63,312 bases of DNA from an uncultured Porphyromonadaceae bacterium (GTDB taxonomy: Bacteria; Bacteroidota; Bacteroidia; Bacteroidales; Muribaculaceae): contig CAMWMK010000007.1 in NCBI GenBank assembly GCA_947175295.1, positions 1 through 63,312 of the forward strand, written 5' to 3'. Position 1 is the stretch's first letter; the number at the start of each line of letters is the position of its first letter. This document shows positions 16,504 through 26,668 of the stretch, one piece after another. Position numbers and translations under genes: made by a program. The notes under the pieces are model-generated. The model did not search any database. It worked only from the letters and a program-made list of their open reading frames with translations, and had not been told where the DNA came from.

Positions 16504-18243
16504 TTAAAGTCCCTGATAGCCGGGGTTCTGCTTCCAGTTGAGGTTGGTCTCGAGGATGCCGCGGTGGATAGGCATGAGTCGGCGGTAGGTGTCCTTCACT
16601 CCGCGGTCTACCCATTCGAATTCAGTATGCTCCTCATTGAGCCATTTCTTGTAGCGGTTCTTCTCGCCCCAGTCGTTCTCAAACATTCCGCAGCGGATAA
16701 GGTCGTTGCGGCGCCAGGGTTCGAGGATGAATTCGCGTGAGCGTTCGTCCATGAGGTCTTGGATTGTGAATGTACCGGTCACTTCCGGAGCGCTGGAGCA
16801 GCGACGTACTTCGTTGACAAGGTCGTTGACAGTCGCTCCGAGTGTCGGAGTGGCTCCGCGCATGATGCACTCCGCCTTGGTCAGAAGGATGTCGGCGTAG
16901 CGGAAGATGGGGGAGTCGTTGGCCTGCTGGCGGTTCCAGAGCGAATAGTCTTCCTCGCGCGGAGGATACTTGAAGCAGCGTGCGCCTTTCTGGATGTTGA
17001 GGTAGGCTGTGCCGTTTTCAATGTTTGTCTTGTTTGCCTTAGGCAGAGCCTCGTCGCCAAGCGAGTAGATCGATGCGTCGTCGAAGTCGAAATCAGCGTG
17101 ATAGTTGAGCTGGCCTACGAGGGTCTTCTCGTTGCCGGGCACAGTATATATGTAGACCGGTATGTCTGTCTGCTCATAGTCTGGTCCGATAGTGCACTGC
17201 GGACCCTGAAGGATCATCTTGTTGCGTTCGTCGCCGGGGAGGGTGAAGCGGTCGACGGCTTCTTTCGTCAGCACGGTCTGTCCTGCCACGGACTTGGTGT
17301 TTTCCCAACCGAGACAGTAGGGGCGGCAGAGGCCGTCTTTCTTGAAGCCAAACCAGCGGTACCATGTGGTGGTGCCGTCATTCTGGGTCTGTGGGTCTAC
17401 GTTGAGGGCATATATGAAGTCTTTGATGTGAACGCCGTTGTCGGGATAGAACTTGCGGCGGTAGCCCTGTCCAACCTCAAAGAGACCCGAATTTATGATT
17501 TCGTCGCAGATGCGTACGCAGTCGTTTAGCTTCGGGTTGGGCGTGTCGTTGGTGACTGTATTGATATCGTTGGTGTAGACGCCCCAGTTGAGGTAGATCT
17601 TCGCCAGAAGCGCTGCGGCCATCCAGTAGTTGGGTTTCCCATAGGTGGATAGGTCGTTGGCCTTGCTGAGTCCATCTTCCTGACCGAGGATCTCGAGAAG
17701 CTCGCTTTCAAGCCACTCTGCCACTTCCTTGCGCGGCGAGCGGTCGATAGGCTCACCCTCGTCGAGAGGACGCTTCATGATGGGGGCGTCGCCGTAGAGC
17801 TCCATCATCCAGAAGGTATAGTATGCGCGGATGGCGCGGAGCGGAGCCACTACCGGGTCATTCATATCCGGACCGCCGTATGCCATGATCTTGGTGTTGG
17901 TGTAGCTGACACCGCTCATGCATCCCTCGATGATGCGTGTGCGCCAGTTGTCGAGGTTGAGGTTGTGGATGGATGCGTCAAGATATCGGCCATCGTCGAA
18001 GTAGTTGCCGACACCGTAGCAGCATCCCATCACCTCGTCGCCCTGCGCCACCACGCCCTCGTTGAAGTCACGGCCAAACCAACCGTGCAGGTATAGGTAG
18101 CAGGCGTTGAACTCACCTTCCACGGCGATGGGATTGTCGGGAAGGGTCTCGTATCTTGTGTTCAGATCGGTGTGGAGGTCTGTGCAGGAAGCCATGCCCG
18201 CAAGCACCGCACCGAGAGTGAGGAATTTCTTATATGGTTTCAT
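16504..18243 (-). CDS. SusD/RagB-family outer-membrane lipoprotein
   Basis: This 579-aa protein starts MKPYKKFLTLGAVLAGMASC, a lipoprotein signal with the lipid cysteine at 20. It has typical SusD text: RAIRAYYTFWMMELYGDAPI, AALLAKIYLNWGVYTND, RYADILLTKAECIMRGATPT and RSREFILEPWRRNDLIRCGM. SusD lipoproteins cap the SusC transporter and bind glycan or peptide on the cell surface. A start eight codons upstream is possible but lacks the signal-peptide fit. It follows its SusC by about 80 bases that contain a dispersed repeat. Ligand unknown. Confidence 0.9.
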   Translation of the reverse strand: MKPYKKFLTLGAVLAGMASCTDLHTDLNTRYETLPDNPIAVEGEFNACYLYLHGWFGRDFNEGVVAQGDEVMGCCYGVGNYFDDGRYLDASIHNLNLDNWRTRIIEGCMSGVSYTNTKIMAYGGPDMNDPVVAPLRAIRAYYTFWMMELYGDAPIMKRPLDEGEPIDRSPRKEVAEWLESELLEILGQEDGLSKANDLSTYGKPNYWMAAALLAKIYLNWGVYTNDINTVTNDTPNPKLNDCVRICDEIINSGLFEVGQGYRRKFYPDNGVHIKDFIYALNVDPQTQNDGTTTWYRWFGFKKDGLCRPYCLGWENTKSVAGQTVLTKEAVDRFTLPGDERNKMILQGPQCTIGPDYEQTDIPVYIYTVPGNEKTLVGQLNYHADFDFDDASIYSLGDEALPKANKTNIENGTAYLNIQKGARCFKYPPREEDYSLWNRQQANDSPIFRYADILLTKAECIMRGATPTLGATVNDLVNEVRRCSSAPEVTGTFTIQDLMDERSREFILEPWRRNDLIRCGMFENDWGEKNRYKKWLNEEHTEFEWVDRGVKDTYRRLMPIHRGILETNLNWKQNPGYQGL

Positions 18244-18322
18244 ATTTAGTCTTGAGTATATATTCACATTAATTGCACGATATCATATAATTATGCATTA
18301 TGCATTATGAATTATGCATTAA

Positions 18323-21300
18323 TTAGAAGTTGATGGTTGCGCCTACGAGGATCTGGCGAGTGCGCGGATAGTGGTCGTTGCGGGTGTCGTGTCCCGGGCA
18401 TAGACCGCCGAGGCAGATCTCCGGATCGCGTCCGCTATACTTAGTGATGGTGAAGACGTTGTTGGCCGATACGTAGAGGCGGATATCGTTGAGCCAGCCG
18501 TGGAAGCAGTCGCGGAAGGTATATCCGAGCGTCACGCTGGCGAGCTTGAAGTAGCTGCCGTTCTCGAGATAGCGCTGCGATGGATAGTGGGCGAGGCCGT
18601 CGGTGGGGAGCTGGTCGTCCCATACGGAGCTCATCACGTTCTTGCCCTGGGAGATGGATCCTATGTAGGAGAAGTATGCGTGGGGCTCGTTGAAGATCTT
18701 CTGGCCGAACACTCCGGTGAAGAAGAGGTTGAGGTCCCAGTTCTTGTAGTTGAGGCGGTTGTCCCATCCCATTGTCAGCTTCGGCTGAGCGTTGCCCATG
18801 TAGATGCGGTCAGCCTCGCCCGGCTCGATGGTGGTCTCCGGATTGCCGTTCTCGTCGAGAATGCGGTTGCCGTTGCCGTCGTAGCGGTAGAATGTCGAGA
18901 TTCCGTTGTCGTTGTATCCTGCCCATTCCCAGAGATAGAATGAGCCGATAGGCTTGCCTTCCACGATACGCTGTGTGTTGCAACCCTGAGAGAGGCCGGG
19001 AAGATGGGGATCATATTGGTTGAGTACCCCGGCGTTGAATTCGCTGTTGCTGACGCTGATCACCTTGTTGTCGTTGTGAGAGAAGTTGAGCGAGGTGTTC
19101 CAGGTGAAGTCGCGGGTCTGCACCGGATATGCCTGGATCATTAGCTCGACGCCACGGTTGCGCATCTTGCCGACGTTGGCTGTCAGTTTGTTGACGGGAT
19201 ACTGTGCCACTGATACGGGATAGTCCCATATCATGTCTTTGGTGTCCTTGTTGTAGTACTCGATCGTACCGCCGATGCGTCCGTTGAGGAAGGAGAAGTC
19301 GAGGCCGAGGTTGAGCATCGTCGTGGTCTCCCACTTGAGGTTGTCGTTGACGTTGCGGGCGGCAGTGAGGCCCTTGTAGGAAGAGACCTGTCCTGTGACT
19401 GGATCCACGTAGTCGAAACGCTTTGCTGCCTCATAGTAGAAGCGTGAGGTGTAGATGTTGAAGCCCTGAGCGTTACCGCTCTGGCCCCATCCTGCGCGGA
19501 TTTTAAGGTCGCTCAGCCATGTGTTGTCTTTCAGGAAGTCCTCCTGCGAGATACGCCATGCGACTGAAGCCGACGGGAAGGTGGCCCACTTGTTGTTGGA
19601 GCCGAACACGGAGGAACCGTCGCGGCGGATAGCGGCCTGGAAGAGGTATTTCGACATCAGCGAGTAGTTGACGCGGCCATAGAAGGAGATCATACGGGTA
19701 TGGTTCTCCAGTTCACCCCATACGGGATCGGTGTCCCAGCTGTTGGCCATGCCTATGTCGTTCCATCCGAGGGTGTCATCGTAGAAGTTGTAGCCCTTGG
19801 CTCCGAAACCGTCGTTGTCCTTATTGTCTTCCCATGAGTATCCGGCCATTAGGGCGAGCTTGTGGTCGTCGCCGAACTCCTTGTCGTAGTTGGCGTAGAT
19901 CTCCATCAGCTTCTTCCACGCGTCCCTTACCTTCTGCTCGGCCTCGCCGTGGCGGGTATTGTTCTGAGACTTGGTGGATGTATAGGCCTTGTAATGCCAG
20001 TTCTCCGTCTCGTATGCGAAGTTGGCGTTGAGGAAGAGTCCTTCGAGAATCATAAGTGAGGCCTTACCGGTGAACTGAAGGCGCTTCATGACGGCTTGTG
20101 AGCGGTTTTCATAGATGAGGGAGAGGGGGTTGTAGTTCTGAGAGATGGTCTTGTCGGAATACCAGGAGCCGTCTTCATTGGTGGCGGGGACGAGAGGGGA
20201 GTAGTAATACATACCCTCATACACCGAGCTGCCGTCGATGTCGCGTGGCACACCCCATTCCTTACGGATGTTGCCGTTGATGCCTACTCCGAGGGTGAGG
20301 CGGTCTTTCAGTGTCTTTGTCTCTATGTAGGAGCGTCCGGTGAAAAGATTGTTGCCTACGCCCTTGATTACGCCGTCGCGCTTGATGTAGTTGATCGATA
20401 CGCTGTAGGTAGTGCTCTTGTTGCCGCCTGAGATGGAGAGGTCGTGGTTTGTGGCGAAACCTGTGCGCTGCACTTCATCGGCCCAGTTGGTGTCGGCGCC
20501 ACGGTCGTTGGGGATGTGGATGTTGTTTTCCTCTGCGTATCGGCGAAGCTCGTCGGCGCTCATCATCTTGTGGTCGTTGGCGATGCGATCCCAGGATACG
20601 TAGCCTGAGTATGTCACGCGTGCCGGACCGTCGGCACCGCGCTTCGTGGTCACTATGATTACGCCATTGGCGGCCTTCGAGCCGTAGATGGCTGTCGCGG
20701 AGGCGTCGCGGAGCACGTCGATGCTCTCGATTTCACTTGCCGGAATGAGGTTGAGGTTGACACCGGGGATGCCGTCCACTACATAAAGCGGACTGTCCGC
20801 GCCTCCGTCGGTGCGCAGTGTCGACGCGCCGCGGAGGGTCAGTGAGTTCACACCGCCGTTGGGGTCGGAGTTCTGCACTACGACGAGACCTGGCACCTTG
20901 CCCTGCAGCAGCTGCCCCGGATCTGTGTAGGAGCCTACGTTGAAGTCTTTTGAGTTGACGGTGGTGATGGAGCCGGTGAGGTCTTTGCGCTTCATCGTGC
21001 CGTAGCCTACCACTACCACTTCGTCGAGGAGGGCGTTGTCTTCCTTAAGTGTGATCTTGAGGTCGTTGCCCTTTACCTTGACATCCTGAGAGAGATAGCC
21101 TACATAGGATATCTTGAGGATCTTGCCCTGCTCCACGTCGATGGAGAACACTCCGTCAAAGTCGGTGGCGGTGCCGTTGTTAGTGCCGGCTACCATGACG
21201 GTAGCTCCGATCAGGGGCTCACCGCCCTCGTCGGTCACCGTACCTTTGACAATCGCTGCCTGCACGGCGATGCCGCCCAGGACAGACGCCACGAGCATCA

Positions 21301-21355
21301 GATATCTGAGGCCTGATGCCGACAGGCGTTTCATAGTCTTTTCAATAGTTTGCAT
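18323..21355 (-). CDS. SusC/RagA-family TonB-dependent transporter
   Basis: This ~1010-aa outer-membrane transporter has a signal peptide (LMLVASVLGGIAVQA), then a CarboxypepD_reg domain (KGTVTDEGGEPLIGATVMVA). A TonB-box-like EVVVVGYGTMKRKDLTG, a plug domain (SIDVLRDASATAIYGSKAAN) and a 22-strand barrel ending in QILVGATINF follow. It imports oligosaccharides or other ligands using TonB energy, together with the SusD downstream. Start at ATG 21355 (MQTIEK); ATG 21334 (MKRLSA) is also plausible. It has its own promoter and a long leader. It differs clearly from the three other SusC proteins here, so its ligand is probably different. Confidence 0.92.
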   Translation of the reverse strand: MQTIEKTMKRLSASGLRYLMLVASVLGGIAVQAAIVKGTVTDEGGEPLIGATVMVAGTNNGTATDFDGVFSIDVEQGKILKISYVGYLSQDVKVKGNDLKITLKEDNALLDEVVVVGYGTMKRKDLTGSITTVNSKDFNVGSYTDPGQLLQGKVPGLVVVQNSDPNGGVNSLTLRGASTLRTDGGADSPLYVVDGIPGVNLNLIPASEIESIDVLRDASATAIYGSKAANGVIIVTTKRGADGPARVTYSGYVSWDRIANDHKMMSADELRRYAEENNIHIPNDRGADTNWADEVQRTGFATNHDLSISGGNKSTTYSVSINYIKRDGVIKGVGNNLFTGRSYIETKTLKDRLTLGVGINGNIRKEWGVPRDIDGSSVYEGMYYYSPLVPATNEDGSWYSDKTISQNYNPLSLIYENRSQAVMKRLQFTGKASLMILEGLFLNANFAYETENWHYKAYTSTKSQNNTRHGEAEQKVRDAWKKLMEIYANYDKEFGDDHKLALMAGYSWEDNKDNDGFGAKGYNFYDDTLGWNDIGMANSWDTDPVWGELENHTRMISFYGRVNYSLMSKYLFQAAIRRDGSSVFGSNNKWATFPSASVAWRISQEDFLKDNTWLSDLKIRAGWGQSGNAQGFNIYTSRFYYEAAKRFDYVDPVTGQVSSYKGLTAARNVNDNLKWETTTMLNLGLDFSFLNGRIGGTIEYYNKDTKDMIWDYPVSVAQYPVNKLTANVGKMRNRGVELMIQAYPVQTRDFTWNTSLNFSHNDNKVISVSNSEFNAGVLNQYDPHLPGLSQGCNTQRIVEGKPIGSFYLWEWAGYNDNGISTFYRYDGNGNRILDENGNPETTIEPGEADRIYMGNAQPKLTMGWDNRLNYKNWDLNLFFTGVFGQKIFNEPHAYFSYIGSISQGKNVMSSVWDDQLPTDGLAHYPSQRYLENGSYFKLASVTLGYTFRDCFHGWLNDIRLYVSANNVFTITKYSGRDPEICLGGLCPGHDTRNDHYPRTRQILVGATINF

Positions 21356-21547
21356 CAATCGGTATGTTAGGTTTAATATTATTCAATCAGGTCCGTGATG
21401 TAAGCCCCATCCGAAAGGATGAGGAATGGAGTAAGTTTCTTTACAATTTATATAAATTTTAATAAATCGTATTCAAGTTTCGATATCCGAAGCTTGAACT
21501 AATGCTTTTTCCATACCACTTTATTACAGACTTCTAAAGTGGGAATG

Positions 21548-21578
21548 CAAAATTACAAAATAAATCCGACAAATCAAA
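21548..21578 (-). promoter_or_regulatory. Promoter and ~186-nt leader of third SusCD locus
   Basis: TTTG (minus, 21575-21578) and TAATTTTG (21548-21555) are 19 nt apart. Transcription would start near 21541, leaving a leader of about 186 nt before the SusC start. The leader contains a hairpin CCTCATCC/GGATGGGG (around 21404-21423). Leaders of this size can carry post-transcriptional control in SusC genes. Confidence 0.65.
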
Positions 21579-21622
21579 TTTTTAACGGATTTTAACTTAA
21601 AAATAATAGTTTTGGAGGGGCC

Positions 21623-23359
21623 TTATTTATTGACGAGCGTGCGGTCGATGCCGCTGTTGGAGTCGATTTCCTGCTGGGGTATGGCGAGGCGCCAGCCGTT
21701 GGCCGAGGAGGTGTCTACGGTGAATGCATAGGTGGCGTCGACATTGCCCGAAGCCGGGTCTCCGGCAGTGAATTTGCGTTTTGTGAAGCCTACGTTCCAG
21801 CGTTTGAAGTCGGGGAAGTTGTGTCCTTCTCCCCAAAGCTCGATGCGGCGGCACAGGCGTATCTCTTCAAGGAGATCTTCGCCGGAGGATGTGCATTCAT
21901 AGCCTGCGATACGCTTGCTGTTGACGGCAGTGAGGCATTCCTTCGCGGTAGCCATGTCGCCGTCCATATAGGCGGCCTCCGCTTCGGTGAGATACATTTC
22001 GGCCGCGCGCATGTAGGGATAGGCGCTGTCGCCGTAGGTGCCGTCGCTCCACATCTTGACGGCCGCGCCTACGCTAAGGCCGCCGGGCCATTCGCTCTTG
22101 CGGTAGCTGTAGGGATAGTTTACCATAGAGGGCGACGATGAATTCGGATTGTTGGCGCAAGCGAGTCTGATGAATCCCTGCGCCATCAGCAGCATGCGGC
22201 TGTCGACAGCGGCAGCGGGGGTCTTGAGGTTTTTCACATTGACACCTGCGGGGTCTATGAAGTCGGCGTTCCAGAAGTCGTCGCGGCTGAGAGTGGCTAC
22301 CGACTCGTAGCCTTCGATGGCCGCCACGTCGTCGATGAGGGAGGGCATGAAGTATAGCTTGCGGCGCTCGTCGGCGGGGTCGAGCCGGTCGTAGAGGTCG
22401 ATGTTGATGCCGAGGCAGCGTCCCCAGCTGGTGGGATACTGTCCGTTGCAGGCAAACCATGATCCGGGAGAGTAATAATAAAGGACGTCGTTGCCGAAGT
22501 TGGTCCACATGTATTCGTCGTTTTCCGATATGAATCCTTCGAAATACTGCTCCATCGTCATGACCTCGCGTCCCTGACGGGCGCGATGGGCCTTCTCGCG
22601 GGCTGTCTTCCAGTCGTTTTTGATGAGGGCCGCGCGTGCGTGAAGGCCGTAGGCCACGTAGATGTCGGGTTCGTAGCTGCCTTCCCGCGGAAGGCCGGAG
22701 GCTGCGAAGAGGCGTTCGGCGGTCTCAAGGTCTTCATATATGAAGTCGAGCACTTCCGAGAGTGAGCCCAGAGGGGCGGGGCCTGTGCCGGATGTCTTGC
22801 GGAGCACGGTGGCGGCCTTGGTGCCTCCTTCGGAGTCTTGCCAGCGAGGGCCAAACCATTGAAGGGCCTTTATGTAGCCGTGGGCGCGGTAGGTGCGCGC
22901 CACAGCCTCGATCAGCTGGCGTTCCGCCTCGTCTCCTTCTGCATTGGCGATATTGTCGATGATGGTGTTGGCCTGCCCTACGAAGTTGTAGCAGTAGGTC
23001 CATGCTCCTTCGCAGAAGGAGGATATGGGGTTGGCCATGGAGCGCCAGGGATACCAGTTGGTGCCTAACTGACGCATATGGAAGTAGGATGCGTCGTCGG
23101 GCCCGAGAGCGTCGTTTACGATGGCGTTGAGTGTCCCTTCGCCGCTGCATTGCTTGGGATAGGCCATGTCGTAGTATTGTGTATACATAGCGCGTGCCAG
23201 GCTTCGTGTGGCCATGCGTGCGGCCTGGGTGGTGGCCATTGCCTCGGCGGCCGATATGCTTGTGGCGGGTTCGAGCTGAAGGTAGTCGTGGCCGCAGGAA
23301 GCGAGGATGCCCATGGCAGCGACTGCAGCAAGCGCTCCTTTGAATATATGCTTTTTCAT
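21623..23359 (-). CDS. SusD/RagB-family outer-membrane lipoprotein
   Basis: This 578-aa lipoprotein starts MKKHIFKGALAAVAAMGILASC (lipid Cys at 22). SusD landmarks are present: YRAHGYIKALQWFGPRW, ARAALIKNDWKTAREKA, YMRAAEMYLTEAEAAYMDGD and LLEEIRLCRRIELWGEGHNF. It lies 9 bases after its SusC stop, so the two are co-transcribed. It would form the surface lid of that transporter. Ligand cannot be read from sequence. Confidence 0.9.
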   Translation of the reverse strand: MKKHIFKGALAAVAAMGILASCGHDYLQLEPATSISAAEAMATTQAARMATRSLARAMYTQYYDMAYPKQCSGEGTLNAIVNDALGPDDASYFHMRQLGTNWYPWRSMANPISSFCEGAWTYCYNFVGQANTIIDNIANAEGDEAERQLIEAVARTYRAHGYIKALQWFGPRWQDSEGGTKAATVLRKTSGTGPAPLGSLSEVLDFIYEDLETAERLFAASGLPREGSYEPDIYVAYGLHARAALIKNDWKTAREKAHRARQGREVMTMEQYFEGFISENDEYMWTNFGNDVLYYYSPGSWFACNGQYPTSWGRCLGINIDLYDRLDPADERRKLYFMPSLIDDVAAIEGYESVATLSRDDFWNADFIDPAGVNVKNLKTPAAAVDSRMLLMAQGFIRLACANNPNSSSPSMVNYPYSYRKSEWPGGLSVGAAVKMWSDGTYGDSAYPYMRAAEMYLTEAEAAYMDGDMATAKECLTAVNSKRIAGYECTSSGEDLLEEIRLCRRIELWGEGHNFPDFKRWNVGFTKRKFTAGDPASGNVDATYAFTVDTSSANGWRLAIPQQEIDSNSGIDRTLVNK

Positions 23360-23368
23360 GATTGATCC

Positions 23369-26300
23369 TTAGAATTTGACTGTAAGCTGGAAGTTGAAGG
23401 TGCGGGTGGGCACGAAGTAGGCGCCCTGCGAGCCGTTGAAGCTATACTGGGGGTTGAAGCCCTTGCGCTTCGACGCTATGAATAGATTGTCTGCGGCGAA
23501 ACCGAGTCGGAGTCCCTGCATCTTCAAGGCGTCGGTCACGCTCTCAGGAAAGTCGTAGGAGAGATTGATGTTCTTGAAGACGAGGTAGTTGTTGCTTGTC
23601 AGGAAGCGTGAGGAGGCGGGATTGTTGTTGGAGCTTGTCGATGTGTTGAGCTGGGGGATTCCGTTGGGGTCAATATCGCCGGGATTGCCTTTCAGGTAGC
23701 TGATCTCCTTTCCTCCTACGGTGGCTGTCTCCGTGGTGTGGTCGGCAAGGCCGGCGGGTTTGGCGCTCCACGATTTCAGAAGGTCGGAGTGTATTGCCGA
23801 TGGGGTTGTGGTCACGCGGGAGAGGGTAGCGTAGTTGGAGTCGTAGCTCTGGCCTCCGAGGCTGTAGGTGAAGAGCATCGCGAGGCTGATTCCACGCCAG
23901 CTGAGGTTGGTGCCGAAACTTCCGTATACGGTCGGGAGCGCGGTGCTCATTATCTTGCGTCCAGCGTAGGCGGTCATCGTGGTGTAGTATTCATCGCCGA
24001 TCTTTACGAGCGCCCCTTGTTTTGATGCTGCTTCGAGCTGGGAGTTGTAGAGGGTCTCGTTGAAGACGAAGTCGCCGTTGTCGTCATATTCGTAGTAGTC
24101 GGGCGAAGAGGGGTTGACGGCATAGAGCGACTGCCCCGTGGTCAGGTCTACTCCGGCCCATTCCGCATAGTAGTTCTCATAGAGGGTCTTTCCCTGGAAC
24201 AGGCTTTGGTCGGGTATGTTCTTGCCTTCGGGGAGTCGGAGTATCCTGTTTTTGAGGAAGGAGGCGTCGGCGCTGACGCTCCATTTCCAGTCGGCCGAGC
24301 GGATTATGTCTACTCCTACGCCGATCTCCCAGCCGGTGTTGCGCATGTCGCCGATGTTCTGCAGTATCTGTGGGCGCTCTCCGCTGTTGCCGAGAGTGCC
24401 GGCGGAGTATGGGGCCGACACCCAGAAGAGGAGGTCGGAGTTCTTTTTGTTGTAGTAGCCTACTGAGAAGTTCAGGCGGTCGTCGAAGAGGGTTCCCTCG
24501 AGGGCGATGTCGAAGGTGGATGTGCTTTCCCACTTGAGATGGTCTGGTGCGAGCTGGCTCGGCTGCAGGATGGCGGTGTTTCCTTCCAGAGCCCATCCGA
24601 ATCCGTAGAGGGCTTTTGACGCGTAGGCGGGTGCGGAGGCGTCGTTGCCTACTGAGCCGTAGGCGGCGCGCAGTTTCAGGTAGTTGATCCAGTCGGTGGT
24701 CTGGAGCCATTTCTCGCGCGAGATGATCCAGCTTGCGCCAACGCTCCAGAATGTGCCCCACTGGTCGCCGTCGGCGAAGCGTGAGCTTCCGTCGCGCCTC
24801 AGCGACGCTTCTCCGAAGTATTTTTGGTCGTAGTTGTAGCGTACGCGTCCGAGGTATGACTCGCTTCTGGTCTCGCTGAAACCTTCCGAGATACCCTTCA
24901 TCTCCTCGAAGTTGCCCATGACTATGAGTCCGGGCAGCTGCTGGCCTGACTTTCGCGCGGAGGTGGAGCTGTAGGAGCTGCTGAAGTTTTCATGGTCGAG
25001 GAGCACGTCGATATGGCTTAGGCCGTAGTCGTGGCTCCAGTTGACCATCTGCTGGAATGTATGGTTGCGGCTGTCGCCAGATGCTGTGGACAGTGATCCC
25101 ACCCCCTGTTGGGCTCCTACGAGGCGGTTGCTGTATTGTTTTTCCGACGATTTGCTTCTGAATAAGGCTCCCTTCACAGTGATTTCGAATCCGTATGGGA
25201 GTATGGCGGTGGCGAATATGGAGCCGTCGATCTGAGTGGCGGAGCTGTGGCGGCGGTCTTCCCGCATGGCCCATGCTATGTTGGTGGCGTCATTATAGTC
25301 TGCTACGCTCCATTCGGGATGTCCGTCGCTTCCGTAGATTAGGTTGCCTTCTGCGTCGTGGGCGTAGTAGGGATATATCGGGGCCTTCGTCATAGCGGTT
25401 CGGAAGGGGTTGTTGGTAGAAGTGAGGCTTGGATTGCCCGCCGCGTCCCAGAGGGGGCTTAGGCTTGTCTCAGTCTGAGCGGCGGCTATGTTGAGTCCCA
25501 TCCTGAAATAGTTTACGGGGTGTGCGTTGAGCGATATGCGTCCGTTGTAGCGTTCGAAATCGGTCTGAAGCAGATATCCGTCGGTCTTCAGGTATCCGGC
25601 GGAGGCGTAGGCATTGAATTTCTCGGTGGCTCCGGCCACATTGACGTTGTATTCCTGTCGGCTTCCTGTCTGGGACACTGCCTTCCACCAGTCGCGGTCG
25701 GCGGCATATCCGGTGAGCATCGGGGCGGCTATCTTGCCTTGGGCGTCGAATACGTTTTCTGGAGCGGCGTCGTAGATATTGAGTTTCGCCACTTGCGAGA
25801 TGAAGGTCTGTCGGGCGTAGTCGAAAGGATTATCTACGGCGTTGTCGTATGCGAGTCCGTTTGCGAGTGCCCGGAGTCCGGTCTCCATCCATTCGTTGGC
25901 TCCGAGGCGGTCGTAGAAGGGGAGGGCACGGTCGTTCCAACCCTGCGCCACCTGCAGGGTGACGTCGACTTTTCCGGTTTTGCGGGCCCTTTTTGTAGTG
26001 ATTAGGATCACGCCGTTGGCTCCCCGTGAGCCGTAGAGGGCGCATGAGGCGGCGTCTTTCAGTATCGACATGGATTCGATGTCCTGGGGATTGAGGGCGG
26101 AGATGTCGCCTGAATATACGGTGCCGTCCACTACGTAGAGTGGTCCGTTGGAGCCGTTGATGGAGTTGAAGCCACGTATGCGGATGGATGGGGAGTCTCC
26201 GGGAGCGGCCGTGGAGTTGTTGACCTGCACGCCGGGAGCGTTGCCTTCAAGGGCGGCAGTCACTGATGTAATGGGGCGCTCCTCGATGTCTTTTGATCCG

Positions 26301-26668
26301 ACTACTGCCACTGAACCGGTGAGCGACTCCTTGTTGGCTGTGCCGTAGGCCACTACGACTACGTCCTGAAGGGCGGTGTCTTCGCTGTGGAGCCGTACGG
26401 TCATTCCGTCGGAGAGGATTGCGGTCTGTTCCGCGAAACCGATATAGGAGAATCTGGCTTTGCTTACGTGGTCGGGTACGGTGATGGTGAATCTTCCGTC
26501 GAGGTCTGTGGCGACGCCGTGTCCGCCGCCGATGGGCATTACGGTGGCTCCGATGAGGGGTTCGCCGGTGGCTCCGTCCTTTACGGTGCCGCTATAGGTC
26601 GCGTTCTGTGCGGTTGCGGTCCAAGCGCAGACCATCATGGCCGCGAGAAGCAACATCATTTTTCTCAT
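23369..26668 (-). CDS. SusC/RagA-family TonB-dependent transporter
   Basis: This ~1099-aa transporter starts MRKMMLLLAAMMVCAWTATAQ, a signal peptide closely similar to that of the SusC at 29661-32930. The CarboxypepD_reg domain reads YSGTVKDGATGEPLIGATVM. DVVVVAYGTANKESLTGSVA and the plug motif SILKDAASCALYGSRGANGV follow, and the barrel ends TFNFQLTVKF. A longer reading from 26731 has no signal-peptide logic and was not used. A SusD follows after 9 bases. No perfect promoter consensus is seen upstream. It might be read in part from the locus upstream, whose terminator lacks a T-run. Confidence 0.92.
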   Translation of the reverse strand: MRKMMLLLAAMMVCAWTATAQNATYSGTVKDGATGEPLIGATVMPIGGGHGVATDLDGRFTITVPDHVSKARFSYIGFAEQTAILSDGMTVRLHSEDTALQDVVVVAYGTANKESLTGSVAVVGSKDIEERPITSVTAALEGNAPGVQVNNSTAAPGDSPSIRIRGFNSINGSNGPLYVVDGTVYSGDISALNPQDIESMSILKDAASCALYGSRGANGVILITTKRARKTGKVDVTLQVAQGWNDRALPFYDRLGANEWMETGLRALANGLAYDNAVDNPFDYARQTFISQVAKLNIYDAAPENVFDAQGKIAAPMLTGYAADRDWWKAVSQTGSRQEYNVNVAGATEKFNAYASAGYLKTDGYLLQTDFERYNGRISLNAHPVNYFRMGLNIAAAQTETSLSPLWDAAGNPSLTSTNNPFRTAMTKAPIYPYYAHDAEGNLIYGSDGHPEWSVADYNDATNIAWAMREDRRHSSATQIDGSIFATAILPYGFEITVKGALFRSKSSEKQYSNRLVGAQQGVGSLSTASGDSRNHTFQQMVNWSHDYGLSHIDVLLDHENFSSSYSSTSARKSGQQLPGLIVMGNFEEMKGISEGFSETRSESYLGRVRYNYDQKYFGEASLRRDGSSRFADGDQWGTFWSVGASWIISREKWLQTTDWINYLKLRAAYGSVGNDASAPAYASKALYGFGWALEGNTAILQPSQLAPDHLKWESTSTFDIALEGTLFDDRLNFSVGYYNKKNSDLLFWVSAPYSAGTLGNSGERPQILQNIGDMRNTGWEIGVGVDIIRSADWKWSVSADASFLKNRILRLPEGKNIPDQSLFQGKTLYENYYAEWAGVDLTTGQSLYAVNPSSPDYYEYDDNGDFVFNETLYNSQLEAASKQGALVKIGDEYYTTMTAYAGRKIMSTALPTVYGSFGTNLSWRGISLAMLFTYSLGGQSYDSNYATLSRVTTTPSAIHSDLLKSWSAKPAGLADHTTETATVGGKEISYLKGNPGDIDPNGIPQLNTSTSSNNNPASSRFLTSNNYLVFKNINLSYDFPESVTDALKMQGLRLGFAADNLFIASKRKGFNPQYSFNGSQGAYFVPTRTFNFQLTVKF

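Noticed and set aside
21360..21545. Riboswitch in the long SusC leader
   Set aside because: There is one simple hairpin (CCTCATCC/GGATGGGG), but no motif of any riboswitch class that I recognise.
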